Program-made: the position numbers and the translations under genes
In this document: positions 7,199-17,700 of the stretch, piece by piece
Position numbering within the stretch: position 1 is the first letter of the stretch
Layout of the letters: every line of letters starts with the position of its first letter
Assembly: GCF_000428945.1 (NCBI RefSeq)
Contig: NZ_AUAX01000002.1
Coordinates: forward strand, 1-64,000
Direction of reading: 5' to 3'
Source: Hamadaea tsunoensis DSM 44101
Lineage (GTDB): Bacteria; Actinomycetota; Actinomycetes; Mycobacteriales; Micromonosporaceae
Length of the DNA: 64,000 nucleotides
The notes under the pieces: model-generated
Database searches by the model: none
Seen by the model: only the letters and a program-made list of their open reading frames with translations
Told to the model about the DNA's origin: nothing

Positions 7199-7795
7199 AT
7201 GGACGGGGCTGAACTATGGTTCGACCGGGCGGACAAGCTGGCGACACTGGGAGGTCATGAGGCGGAGGCCGAGCGCCTTCTCCGCGACGCGATCGCCGCC
7301 GGTCATGAACCCGCGTTGGCACGGTTGGCCGATTTCCTGTGGTACGAAAGCGGTCGCGACGAGCAGACCGTCTTCACGGAGGTGGCGGAGCTGCTCTCGC
7401 GGGCAGTGGACAAGGCGGTGCCGGGCGCGGCCAACGCCTTCGCCAACGTCCTGGTCGACATGGAGCAGGACGAGCGCGCGGAAGCCATGTACCGGCGGGC
7501 GATCTCCGCCGGTGATCGGGCGGCGGCAACCAACCTCGCGGCTCTGCTGCATGGACGCGGCGACGACCGCGCCGCCTATGACGTCCTGGTCCCGGCCGCG
7601 AAGGGTGGCGACGACTTTGCTTATCAGATCCTCGGCATGAACCTGAGCCCGACCGATCCGGTGTGGGCCGACATCACCGAGGCCTGGTCGGCGGCGCGGG
7701 CGACCGACGACCCACCGTCGGTGTTCTGTCATAGGCCTGGCGCCTGGGCTCTCGATCTGACCGACAAACCGGGTGAGACCCAGGCCTCTGCGTGA
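7199..7795 (+). CDS. TPR/Sel1-like repeat protein
   Basis: This 198-residue soluble protein is made of helical pairs with Ala-rich repeat spacing (EAERLLRDAIAAGHEPALARL, ANVLVDMEQDERAEAMYRRA, AATNLAALLHGRGDDRAAYD). The AG-xx-xA-xxLA pattern resembles Sel1/TPR repeats, which mediate protein contacts. ATG 7199 is chosen because of the leaderless -10 just upstream. It stands alone, divergent from pnuC. Function unknown. Confidence 0.8.
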   Translation: MDGAELWFDRADKLATLGGHEAEAERLLRDAIAAGHEPALARLADFLWYESGRDEQTVFTEVAELLSRAVDKAVPGAANAFANVLVDMEQDERAEAMYRRAISAGDRAAATNLAALLHGRGDDRAAYDVLVPAAKGGDDFAYQILGMNLSPTDPVWADITEAWSAARATDDPPSVFCHRPGAWALDLTDKPGETQASA

Positions 7796-7861
7796 TCAAG
7801 CGGATTTCCAGGCTCTCCGGCAGCTTGCGTGGGCGATCTGGTGGCGGACTCGCACCGCTCC

Positions 7862-7893
7862 CATGATCGAGGTGGGTTTCCGCCTCGATCATG
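7862..7893. repeat. perfect 11-bp inverted repeat with 10-base loop
   Basis: CATGATCGAGG (7862-7872) and CCTCGATCATG (7883-7893) flank TGGGTTTCCG in the 198-base gap before the MoxR-VWA operon. It may be a terminator for the upstream gene or a dispersed intergenic element. No U tract is present. The preceding 60 bases hold nothing I can recognise. Confidence 0.65.
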
Positions 7894-7993
7894 CAGGTGG
7901 TTGCGCCTTTCCCGTTTCATCGGGACCGACCCGGCGCGGAATGTCGGCCGCCGGTGGCACAATCCGCCTCACGTTTTCGACGAGGGGATGGCG

Positions 7994-8860
7994 ATGGGCT
8001 GGCTGCCGGCGGGTGCCGACTACGAGATAACCCTGGACAAGGGCAAAGTCGTCGCGCGGAATGCGCAGGGCAAGGCGCTGCGGAGCCTGCCCAAGGCGCT
8101 CAAGGAGCACGAGTCCGTCGCCGGGCTGCGCCAGGTCGCCGAGTGGCTGGCCCGGCATGAGGCGTCCTGCCGGGCCGAGGCCGAGCAGTGGATGATCCGT
8201 TCGCTGCCGGTGCCGGTGAGTGTGCTGGCGCAGGTGTGGGCTGACGAGTCGTGGCGGTCGGTGCTGCGCGACCTGGTCGTCGTGCCGGTACGCGACGGTG
8301 CCTGGGATCTGGCCGCCGCCGGTCTGCTGCGCGACGCCGACGAGGCGAAAGGCTTGGGTGTCGTGGACCTCGACGGGGAGTCGGCGTTCATCACCACCGA
8401 GACGGTCGCGATCCCCCATCCGGTACGCCTGCCGGACCTCGACGATCTGCGCGAGTTCGCCGCCGACCTGGGCGTGGAGCAGGGCACGTTGCAGCTGTTC
8501 CGGGAGGTCTGGCGCAAACCGGAGGGCGAGGCGGAGCAGCGCCGCGAGCTGTCCCGCTACGCGCAGGGGCACTTCAAGGAGCTGCGGCACGTGCAGAGCC
8601 GGGCCGGCGCGCAGGGCTACCGGGTCCAGGGCGGCACGGCGGTGTGCCGGATCTGGGAGGAGGGCGCCGTCGTGGTGGCGTCGGTGTGGATCGGCGAGGG
8701 CGATCCGAGCTATGAGACGGAGACCGGCGACCTGACGTTCGCCGACGCTGCCGGGGAGAGCGTGCCGGCTGCCGGCGTACCGCCGGTCGCGTGGTCGGAA
8801 GGTCTGCGGATGGCCGCCGCGCTGTACGCCGGCCGCGTGGTCGAGGAGGAGGCGCGATGA
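7994..8860 (+). CDS. DUF4132-like protein of the MoxR-VWA operon
   Basis: A 288-residue soluble protein. The central stretch ETVAIPHPVRLPDLDDLREF followed by VEQGTLQLFREVW resembles the core of DUF4132, the domain of E. coli YehI/MolR, which also sits beside MoxR, VWA and SWIM genes. The ribosome site GAGGGG fits ATG 7994; ATG 7988 is in frame two codons earlier but too close to it. The stop overlaps the next start (ATGA). It is the first gene of the five-gene block 7994-19802. Molecular role unknown. Confidence 0.78.
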   Translation: MGWLPAGADYEITLDKGKVVARNAQGKALRSLPKALKEHESVAGLRQVAEWLARHEASCRAEAEQWMIRSLPVPVSVLAQVWADESWRSVLRDLVVVPVRDGAWDLAAAGLLRDADEAKGLGVVDLDGESAFITTETVAIPHPVRLPDLDDLREFAADLGVEQGTLQLFREVWRKPEGEAEQRRELSRYAQGHFKELRHVQSRAGAQGYRVQGGTAVCRIWEEGAVVVASVWIGEGDPSYETETGDLTFADAAGESVPAAGVPPVAWSEGLRMAAALYAGRVVEEEAR

Positions 8861-11800
8861 GCGAGGTGCTGCTGGACGCCGGGGCGATCCTGCCGGGCGG
8901 GACCCGGGCCACCGCGACGGACACGGTGACGGCGCGCGCGTACCGGCATCCGGTGCTGGACGGGCGGACGGTCGTGCGGCTGGTCGGTGCGGCCGTCGGC
9001 CCGGCCGAGGACCTGACGATGGAGTTCCTCGGGTTCGCCCCGGCCGCCGCGCCGGTGCCGGTCGGCGTCGCCCGCCGTCAGGCGCTCGGTTTCCCGGCCT
9101 GGGCGCTGGTGCACGATCCGGCCAACGGGCGGCACGCGCTGGCGCTGGTCAAGGAGATGGAGAAGCTGGCCCGGGTGGCGCGGTCCAAGCCGGGCAACGC
9201 CCGCGACGGCTACGAGGAGCTGGCCGGGCGGCTGGGCGCGGCGGCTCCGCAGTTCCTGCCGACGTTCTGGGAGCAGGCGGGGCGCGCGTTCGTGGCGGCC
9301 GACAACCAGCGGATGGCGGGCTCGTGCTTCACCGACGCCCGCCGGGCCGAGCAGGTGCACGGTCTGGTGATCGACGAGGAGCGCGTACGCGATGTGCATC
9401 TGGAGTTCGCGTTCGCCGGTGCGCTGACCGCCACGATGCTCGGCGAGTACGCGCGCGGCGTGTCCGACCGCCGGCCGGCCGCGGAGGCGTACCAGCTGGT
9501 GAAGACGTTGGCGTTGCGCCGGGTGGCGGGCGGTCTGGCCCCGCACGCGTCGATGGCCGCCGACCTGGCGCGGCTGGCGAAGGCCGCCGGGCTGGACGCC
9601 GAGAAGGAGGCCGACGCGGTCGTCGGCCAGCTGCTGGGCTATCCGGCGATGGGCCGCGCGCATCCGTCGGTCTGGAAGTCCTATCGCAGGAGCCTGGTGC
9701 GGCTGGGCAAGCGCGATGCGGAGGTCCGGGGCCGGCTGCTGGCCATCGTCCCGGAGCCGCCGGGCTGGCGTACCGACATGACGGACGAGTGGCTGGAACT
9801 GCTGGAGGCCTGCGGTGCCGCCGCCGATCTGGTCGCGCCCGCCGGGCCGGGATCGGCGAGCCGCTGGCTGGAGCGGATGCTGAGCGGGCGGCGGGTCGCG
9901 CGGGCCGGCCACCGCAACGTCCTCATGGTGTCCCTTGTGGAGCGTATGGCGCCGCGGCTGATCGCCGAGGGCGGCGTCGAACTCGCCGCGAACCCGTGGG
10001 GTGTCGACCTCGACATCCTCGACGTGTGCCTGGCCGCCGGCGTACCGGTGCGGATCGGCAGTCCGCACAACAATTCCGCGCCGGAGTTCAACGTCGCCTC
10101 GTGGGCGATCGACACCCGGCCGGGCCGCCGCGACCTGGCCCCGATCGCCGCCGATCCGGTGTGGCGGCCCGCGTTGGCGCGCGGCGTACGCGCCGCGATC
10201 TCACGGATGCGCGACGGGCGGGCGCTGACGAGTCCGGCGCTCGCCGACAGCACCCTGCGCGAGGCGTTCGGTGCGCCGGGGGTCCAGTCGGTCCTCATCG
10301 GACTGATCGAGGAGCAGACGACCCGGGCGGGCGGCAGTACCGTCGTCGAACTGGACCACGACCTGACCGAGCTGGCCGCGCTGTGGTCCCCGGCCGGCAT
10401 GGCGCTCGCCCCGGCGGCGTTCCGGCGGCTGATGGACATCGACGTGCCCGCCGTCCTGGCCCGGTCGCTGCGGGCCGGGCTGCCGGCCGAGCTGGGCTGG
10501 CCCGGGTACGAGGAGGTCGCCCGGCCGAAGAAGTCGCTGCGGGTCGGCGAGAGCTGGCCGGAACTCGTGCTGCACGACGAGCACTCGGCGCACGTCGTCG
10601 CGCCGGACGGTCAGGCGTCCGAGCACGTGTTCCGCTACCCGCCGAACGGGCATCCGCAGGCCCGGGCGGGGTACTCGTCGACCAGCTGCTGGCTCGTCGA
10701 CGGTGAGCTGCGGGTGGGCTGGTCGGCGTACGTCGACAACGTCTTCTACTGGGCGTCGCGGCCCGACGAGCGGATCGAGGGCGATCCTCAGCCGCCGTCG
10801 GAGGGCTGGGGTGTGCGGAGTCTGCCGCTTGCGGTCGCGGGTGGCGGCGTCACCACCGGCGGGCGGCCGATGCACGCCGGGGACAGCCGACGCCCCGGCG
10901 ATACCCGCTACCCCGTCGTCAGTGACGGGCAGGCGTTCTGGCGGTGCGAGTTCGTCCGCGACTCCGACGTGTACCACTGGCGGTGGCGGGAGTTCGATCC
11001 GCGTACCGGTGAGGCGGGGCGGATCAGTGAGCCGTCGTTCTTCGCCGCGGCCACGTCCGGGCAGGTGCCCGGGACCGCGGTGGTCCCCGAGTCGTGCGAG
11101 CTGCGGCCCGCTCCGGCCGAGTTCGCCGGTTCGCCGCTGGGCTGGCGCGACGGGCTGGTCGGCTGGCGGGTGGTCCGCACCGCCGACGGTACGCAGATCG
11201 GCGAGGGCCTCGACGGGCGCCGGGTCGAGTGGCGGCCGGACGTCCGGCGGCCCGGCATCGCCGAGTTCCTGGTCGGCGCGCTGATGCTGCCCGGCGCCAC
11301 GGCCCCGCTGCCGTTGACCCGCGTACGCGGCTACGGCCAGCAGAGTGTTCGGCTGTGGACGGCCGACGGCCGGTTCGTGCTGGCCGAGCCGAGCGAGCCG
11401 ACCTCGACGCTGCCGCCGCTGGACTGGTGGCATGCGCTGCGCCCGCGCGACGAGGCGGGTTCGGCGGCCCTGCGCGCCCTCGACGAGGTCACCGCGGCGG
11501 CGCTGATGGCCGTCGACGACGAGGTCACCGGGACGGAGAAGGTCAAGGCGGCGGTGGCGGCGACGGTCGCGGCCCACCTGCCGGCCGTGACGGACGCGGT
11601 GCTGCGTGACCGGATCGTCGAGGTGGTGTCGCGCGCGGTGCGGCTGCGCCGCCGGATCGCCACGGTCGCCGCGCATCTGGAGGCGGTCCCGCGGCCGGCG
11701 CCGGCCGTGGCGACGGTGTCGGACGAGGCGCTGCGCCTGGCGTGGGACGGCCTGACCGACGGGCACCGCGGTTACTACCACAGCGGCCAGTCCGGCGCCC

Positions 11801-13590
11801 GGTATCAGACACTGGAGCAGATCTCGCAGGTCGCCGAGGTGCTCGCGGGCGCCACTCGTCCGGCGATCCCGGGCGTGTCCGCCGCGTGGACGCAACTGCT
11901 GGCGGGGCTGGGCGCGGTGGCGATGCGGGCCGCGGCCCCGTCGACCACCGACGCCGACCGGACGGCGCTGGCGGCGCTGCTCGCCGAGGTCGCCGGGACG
12001 CCCCTGTCCGGCGACGGGCCGCCGCTGCGGGTGCTGGAGCTGATCCATTCCCGGACGGCCGAGCATCCGATCGAGGTGACCCGCGACGGCGACCGGATCA
12101 CGGTCATGTTCCCGGTCGAGCAGCGGTACGTGGCCAACGGCAGCCACTGGCGGCGCTCCGCCCTGCAGGTCTCGCCGGACGGAACGTTCGCGGTCCCCGA
12201 GGGCTTCACGGTCGCCGCGGAGGCCCGGGTCTCCACGCGGCACGGCGGCGCCCGGCTGCGGGAGTTCTGCGCCCTGCTCGCCGAGCGCGGTCCGGCCCCG
12301 TGGCGGCCCGCCGCGGCCGAGCAGTTGGCGGCGGCCACCGGCATGACGCGCGCCGAGGCGATCCTGCTGCTGGCCGGCCTGCCCGGGATCGCCATGTGGG
12401 AGGCCAACTTCCTCACCGCCGAGCAGCGCGGCGTCCTCGGCATCACCGCCACGCACGCCAAGGTCGCCCGCGCTTCCCTGCAGGAGCTGACGCCCCAGCA
12501 GCGGGTCCGGCTGCTCGACGCGGCGCTGCCCGTCGAACCCGCCGACCTGTGGGAGCACGGACCGGATGTGGACGCGGTCGCGCAGGCCTGGATCAAGGTG
12601 CGCGGGCGGCGGGTCGTGATCCCCGAGGACCTCGTCGCGGACCTGGCCCGCGTCGTCGACAAGGCCAAGGTCACGGCGCTGCTGCAGGCGATCACCGCGC
12701 CGTCGGACGGTGATCTGCTGTCCACGGACGGCCGCAGCACGTCGCGCGCCTACTACGAGCTTGTCACCAGGTCCGACACGGGCGAGGCCTTCGACGGGCC
12801 GTGGCTGTGCGCCGCCGCGATCGCCCTGCCTTGGCTGGCGTACCGGTTGAGCTGGGATGATCCGCTGCGGGCCGCGCTCGCCCCGGCCCTTGCCCTGGTA
12901 CGCGCGCGGCTGCGCAATCCGGATCTGCTGGTCGGCCACGGCGTGCACGATCCCGATGAGCGACCGGACATCGGCCCGGCGCTGGTGGACGGGCACGCGA
13001 CCGGTTACTACGCGTCGCATCACGTCGCCCCGGCCCAGCTGACCGGCCCCGACGATCCGGCCCTCGGCTTCATCGACGAACAGAACGGGACCGCGCTGCG
13101 GGTCGTGCTGTCCGGCTGGATCGACGACGTCGTGTCCACACCGGACGGTGCTCACGGCGACCCGCACGATCCGGCCGTCAGCGCGCCCGGTCTCGTCACC
13201 CAGGTACGCGAGCGGTTCGGGCTCGACGATGCGGCCGCCGCGTACTATCTGCAGCTTCTGGCCCTGCCGGATCCGACCGACAAGGCGGTGCTGGCCTGGA
13301 ACGGCTGGAAGCCGGCGCAGTTGAAGGCCGCGCAGGCGGCGCTGGCGGCGGCCGACCTGGTGGTGGCGGCCAAGCGCGAGCGGGCGGGGCGGCCGGTGTT
13401 CCTGCCGGGCGGCTGGCAGCCGGCCAAGGCGCCGCGGCATCCGGTGGAGGCGTGGAAGCAGCCGTTCTACCTGGACGCCGCCCAGGCGCAGCTGGTGACG
13501 CTGCCGCTGCCGCGCCTGTTCACCGCGGCGTGGGACCGGGTCGTCGCCGGTGACGTGCCGCGTTACCTCGATCTGGCGAGCAAGCCGTGA
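8857..13590 (+). CDS. giant (1577 aa) MoxR-VWA-associated protein, unknown function
   Basis: ATG 8857 overlaps the previous stop. No signal peptide or membrane helix is evident. The first ~350 residues are helical (WEQAGRAFVAADNQRMAGSC, EEYARGVSDRR-type segments) and could be a repeat scaffold. The middle is rich in beta strands and Trp/Gly, including a segment near 590-800 that reads like a propeller or sandwich. The end is helical. I see no catalytic motif. Large proteins of this sort accompany MoxR-VWA pairs in actinomycetes and are proposed to be scaffolds or clients of the AAA+ machine; this is inference. The stop overlaps GTG of the AAA+ gene. Confidence 0.85.
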   Translation: MSEVLLDAGAILPGGTRATATDTVTARAYRHPVLDGRTVVRLVGAAVGPAEDLTMEFLGFAPAAAPVPVGVARRQALGFPAWALVHDPANGRHALALVKEMEKLARVARSKPGNARDGYEELAGRLGAAAPQFLPTFWEQAGRAFVAADNQRMAGSCFTDARRAEQVHGLVIDEERVRDVHLEFAFAGALTATMLGEYARGVSDRRPAAEAYQLVKTLALRRVAGGLAPHASMAADLARLAKAAGLDAEKEADAVVGQLLGYPAMGRAHPSVWKSYRRSLVRLGKRDAEVRGRLLAIVPEPPGWRTDMTDEWLELLEACGAAADLVAPAGPGSASRWLERMLSGRRVARAGHRNVLMVSLVERMAPRLIAEGGVELAANPWGVDLDILDVCLAAGVPVRIGSPHNNSAPEFNVASWAIDTRPGRRDLAPIAADPVWRPALARGVRAAISRMRDGRALTSPALADSTLREAFGAPGVQSVLIGLIEEQTTRAGGSTVVELDHDLTELAALWSPAGMALAPAAFRRLMDIDVPAVLARSLRAGLPAELGWPGYEEVARPKKSLRVGESWPELVLHDEHSAHVVAPDGQASEHVFRYPPNGHPQARAGYSSTSCWLVDGELRVGWSAYVDNVFYWASRPDERIEGDPQPPSEGWGVRSLPLAVAGGGVTTGGRPMHAGDSRRPGDTRYPVVSDGQAFWRCEFVRDSDVYHWRWREFDPRTGEAGRISEPSFFAAATSGQVPGTAVVPESCELRPAPAEFAGSPLGWRDGLVGWRVVRTADGTQIGEGLDGRRVEWRPDVRRPGIAEFLVGALMLPGATAPLPLTRVRGYGQQSVRLWTADGRFVLAEPSEPTSTLPPLDWWHALRPRDEAGSAALRALDEVTAAALMAVDDEVTGTEKVKAAVAATVAAHLPAVTDAVLRDRIVEVVSRAVRLRRRIATVAAHLEAVPRPAPAVATVSDEALRLAWDGLTDGHRGYYHSGQSGARYQTLEQISQVAEVLAGATRPAIPGVSAAWTQLLAGLGAVAMRAAAPSTTDADRTALAALLAEVAGTPLSGDGPPLRVLELIHSRTAEHPIEVTRDGDRITVMFPVEQRYVANGSHWRRSALQVSPDGTFAVPEGFTVAAEARVSTRHGGARLREFCALLAERGPAPWRPAAAEQLAAATGMTRAEAILLLAGLPGIAMWEANFLTAEQRGVLGITATHAKVARASLQELTPQQRVRLLDAALPVEPADLWEHGPDVDAVAQAWIKVRGRRVVIPEDLVADLARVVDKAKVTALLQAITAPSDGDLLSTDGRSTSRAYYELVTRSDTGEAFDGPWLCAAAIALPWLAYRLSWDDPLRAALAPALALVRARLRNPDLLVGHGVHDPDERPDIGPALVDGHATGYYASHHVAPAQLTGPDDPALGFIDEQNGTALRVVLSGWIDDVVSTPDGAHGDPHDPAVSAPGLVTQVRERFGLDDAAAAYYLQLLALPDPTDKAVLAWNGWKPAQLKAAQAALAAADLVVAAKRERAGRPVFLPGGWQPAKAPRHPVEAWKQPFYLDAAQAQLVTLPLPRLFTAAWDRVVAGDVPRYLDLASKP

Positions 13591-14735
13591 CCGCCCAACC
13601 GATGCAGGGAGAGACCGTGACCGCCCGCCAGATCGACCCGCCCGAGTTCCGGTACGCCGACGAGCTGGACTTCCTCGCCGCCGCCGACGAGGGACGGCGC
13701 CCGCCCGGCTGGCGGCTGACGCCGCGGGCGGTGGTGACGTTCATCGCCGGTTCGGGCGGCGTGCCGGTCGCCGGGCCGGACGGCAAGCGGGTCGTGGAGC
13801 CGAAGTTCGTCGGCGAGCGGGCGCTGGTGGAGCGGTGCGTCGTCACCCTGGCCGGGGAGCGCGGGCTGCTGCTGGTCGGCGAGCCGGGCACGGCCAAGTC
13901 GATGCTGTCGGAGCTGCTGTCGGCGGCGATCTGCGGCACGAGCGCACTGGCCGTGCAGGGCACCGCCGGGACCAGCGAGGATCAGCTGCGCTACGGCTGG
14001 AACTACGCGCTGCTGCTGGCTCAGGGGCCGTCGGCGGAGTCGCTGACCCCGTCGCCGATCCTGACCGCGATGGCCACCGGCGCGGTGGCCCGGGTCGAGG
14101 AGATCACCCGATGCCTGCCGGAGGTCCAGGACGCGCTGGTCTCGCTGCTGTCGGAGCGGCGGATCAGCGTGCCGGAACTGTCCGGACAGGACGGAGCCGT
14201 CGCGTACGCGGCGCCCGGGTTCTGCCTCATCGCCACGGCCAACCTGCGCGACCGGGGCGTGTCGGAGATGTCGGCCGCGCTCAAGCGGCGCTTCAATTTC
14301 GAGGTGGTGCCGCCGATCGCCGACTTCGACGCCGAGGTCGCGCTGGTCACGCGGCAGGCGAGGGCGGCCGTCGAGCGCGGCGGCGCCCCGTTCGCCGTCG
14401 ACGACGCGGTGCTGGAGACGCTGGTGACCGCGTTCCGGGATCTGCGTACCGGGCAGAGCGCCGAGGGGTGGGAGGTCGAGCGGCCGTCGTCGGTGATGAG
14501 TACCGCCGAGGCCGTCGCCGTCGCCGCTTCGCTGGGGCTGTCGGCGGCGTACCTGCCGGGGCCGGATCCGCTGTCGCTGCTGCCCGGCCACCTGCTCGGC
14601 GTGGTACGCAAGGACGATCCGGCCGACGCCGCCCGGCTGCTCGCGTACTGGGACGGGGCGCTGCGGCGGCGGGCCGAGAGCGGCTCGCGGATGTGGCGGC
14701 AGCTGTGGGAGCACCGGGACGTGCTGCGTGACTGA
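13587..14735 (+). CDS. MoxR-family AAA+ ATPase (YehL-like)
   Basis: This 382-residue ATPase has Walker A GEPGTAKS (about residues 98-105), a Walker B region AVARVEEITRCLPEVQDALV, sensor 1 LIATANLRDRG and the arginine-finger region AALKRRFNFE. The hexameric MoxR class remodels or inserts cofactors into partners, typically through a VWA protein such as the one encoded next. GTG 13587 overlaps the previous stop. GTG 13617 has a better ribosome site (GGGAGAG) and may be the real start. The stop overlaps GTG 14728 of the VWA gene. Walker B has Glu-Glu rather than Asp-Glu. Confidence 0.92.
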   Translation: MTAQPMQGETVTARQIDPPEFRYADELDFLAAADEGRRPPGWRLTPRAVVTFIAGSGGVPVAGPDGKRVVEPKFVGERALVERCVVTLAGERGLLLVGEPGTAKSMLSELLSAAICGTSALAVQGTAGTSEDQLRYGWNYALLLAQGPSAESLTPSPILTAMATGAVARVEEITRCLPEVQDALVSLLSERRISVPELSGQDGAVAYAAPGFCLIATANLRDRGVSEMSAALKRRFNFEVVPPIADFDAEVALVTRQARAAVERGGAPFAVDDAVLETLVTAFRDLRTGQSAEGWEVERPSSVMSTAEAVAVAASLGLSAAYLPGPDPLSLLPGHLLGVVRKDDPADAARLLAYWDGALRRRAESGSRMWRQLWEHRDVLRD

Positions 14736-17700
14736 TCCAAGGGCCCGGGTCGAGGAACTGGCCGGGCACGACCGCGTCCGGCTGATCGGCGTCCGGCACC
14801 ATTCCCCGGTGCTGGCCGCCGCCGTCGGTCCGCTGCTGGACGCGTACGCCCCGCAGACTCTGCTGGTCGAGCTGCCCGCCGAGATGCAGGACTGGGTACG
14901 CTGGCTCGCCGACCCGGGCACGGTCGCGCCGGTCGCCCTGGCCGCCGCCGGGCCGGACGGGCCGCGCGCGTTCTACCCGTTCGCGGACTTCAGCCCGGAG
15001 CTCGCCGCCGTGCGGTGGGCGCAGCGGGCGGGCGTCCCGGTGGTGTGCTGCGACCTGCCCCTCGACGATCCGGCGTGGCGGGACCGCGAGCAGGCGGGCG
15101 GTGAGGAGCCGGACGGGCCGACGCTGCGCGGGACCGTCCACAAAGGTCTCTCCGGCCGGGCCGGGGACGATCTGTGGGACCGCTGGGTGGAGGCCGCCGC
15201 GCCGGGCAGCCCGCCCGAGGCCGTCCGGCGGGCCGCGCTGGCCGCCGGCTGGGCGCTGCGCCACGACGCCGGATCCGCGGTGGATCCGCTGGACCTGCGG
15301 CGCGAGGCGTGCATGCGCGGCCACATCGCGGCCGCGTCCGGCCGGATCGCCGTCGTCGTCGGCGCTTTCCACGCCCCCGCGCTGCTCGACGGGCCGACCC
15401 TCACCGGGATACCGGCCGGCGGGGCCGTCATCTCGCTCGTCCCGTACACGTTCGACCTGCTCGACGCCCGTTCCGGCTACCCGGCCGGCATCCGCGATCC
15501 CCGGTGGCAGCAGGCCGTGCACGCCTGCGGGGCCACCCCGGACGGCGTACGCGCGGCGGCGCACGGGTTCGCCGTCGAGATCGCCCGCGATCTGCGTACG
15601 CACGGGCAGCCGGCCGGTCCCGCGGAAGCGGCCGAGGTCGTCCGGCTGGCCGACGATCTGGCCGCCTTGCGGTCGCTGCCCGCCCCGGGCCGCGGCGAAC
15701 TCGTCGAGGCCCTGCAGACCGTGCTCGCCCAGGGCTCGCCCACCGGGGTCGGCCGCGGCGTCGCCCGTGCCATGCGGACCGTCCTCATCGGACACAAGCG
15801 CGGCAGCCTGCCACCGGGCGCCCCCGTCACCGGGCTGCGGCCGGCCGTCGAAGAGCTGCTCGCCGCGCTGAAGCTGCCCGGCCCTGGCGACGCGTACCGG
15901 CGGATGCGCCTCGATCCGCTGCGCTCCCCCACCGACCGCGCCCGCGAGGTCGCGATCCAGCGGCTGGCCGCGTGCGGCGCTCCCTACGGCCACGCCGATC
16001 AGGGCGGCGGCGAGACCCTGACCACGGCCTGGCGGCTGGAGTGGACGCCCGCCGCCGACGCCGCGCTGGCCGTGGCCGGGCTGCACGGCGTCACCCTCGA
16101 CCAGGCCGCGGCGGGCATGCTGGCCGCCCGGCGGCGCCGCGAGCGGGACGCCGGCGGCAGCACCGCCGAGCAGGCCCTCGCCGGTCTCGCCACGGCCGCC
16201 GCCTGCGGGCTGCCGCGGCTGGTGGACCGGCGCCTCGCCGACGTGCGCCAGGCCGTCTGCCACGCCGGCACCATCGAGCAGATCGTGGCCGCGCTGCACC
16301 TGCTGCGCCGCCTCGAACACGGCCTCCTCCCCGGCCTGACCGACTTCCCTTCCGCCGCCCCGGGTGTACGCGCGGACCTGCACGCGGCCGCCGTCGGCGC
16401 GGTCGCGGGCCTGGCCGGATCGACCCGGGTCGACGACGCCCGCGCCCTGCGCGACCTCGTCCAGACCGCCGACGAGGCCGGTGCGGTGCTGCGGCTGCGG
16501 CACGAGATCGACGCCCTCGCCCGGGCCGGTTCGCCGCTCATGCGCGGGGCGGCGGCGGCCGTCGGGGTCCTGCTCGGCCACGAGGACCCGGCCGTGTTCG
16601 GCACCCGGGTGGCGTCCTGGGTGGACCTGCCCGCGAGCGAGGCGACCGACCGGCTGCGGGGGGTGCTGAGCATCGCGGGCTCGCTGCTGCAGGCGGGCGG
16701 CGCGCCGCTCGATCCGCTCGTCGAGGCGGTCGACGGCCTGCCCGACGACGAGTTCGTCCGCCGCCTGCCGGCCCTGCGCGGCGGCTTCGACGCGCTCAGC
16801 CCGGCCGACCGCGACCGGTTCCTGGCCACGGTGTCCGAACGCCACGGCGACATCGGCGACCGGCTGCCGGCCGACCCGCTCGCGGTGGCCGGCTGGCTCG
16901 CCGCGGACCGGGCGGGCCTGGCGGCGCTGACCGCCCTCGGGCTCTCCACCGCACCGGCGGCGCCGCAAGCGGCACCACGTGAACCCGTCGCGCCCCGGGC
17001 CACGGGGACGATCACCGCCCAGGAGCGGTGGCGGCTGCTGCTCGGCCGCGAATCCGACAAGCTGAGCGAGGGCCGCCGGCCGCTCGCCACCGCCCTCGAC
17101 GAGCTGTACGGGGCCGGTCGGGGCGAGGGAGCGTACACGGTGGACGGCGGTGGCGGCGGGCGCGAGCAGGCGTACCCGGACGTCCGGGACTGGCTGGAAG
17201 ACCTCGAAGCACTGTTCGGCACCGCCGTACGCGACGAGGTCCTCGCCCGGGCCGCCGAGCGCGGCCGGATCGACGCGGTCCTCGCCGCCGATCCCGACCG
17301 GGTCCGGCCCTCGGTGGACCTGCTGCACACCGTGCTCTCCCTGGCCGGCGGCCTGCCCGAGGCCCGGCTGGCGAAGCTGCGGCCGCTGGTCGCCCGGCTC
17401 GCCGCCGACCTGACCGCCCAGCTGGCCCGGCGGATCCGGCCGGCCCTGACCGGCATCGGCACACCGCGGCCGACCTACCGCCCGACCGGGCGCCTCGACC
17501 TCGCCGCGACCCTGCGCCGCAACCTGCACACGGTCCGCACCGGCGCCGACGGCCGCCCCCAGGTGCTCCCCGACCGGCCGGTGTTTCGCAGCCGCGGCCG
17601 CCGCAGCGTCGACTGGCAGGTCATCCTGCTCGTCGACGTGTCCGGGTCGATGGAGCAGTCGACGATCTGGGCCGCGCTGACCGCCGCAGTGCTGGCCGGG

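Noticed and set aside
10201-13440. A 1079-residue open frame antisense to the giant MoxR-VWA-associated gene
   Set aside because: Gln/Arg/Pro-rich shadow frame; the plus strand has overlapping starts and consistent domain order.
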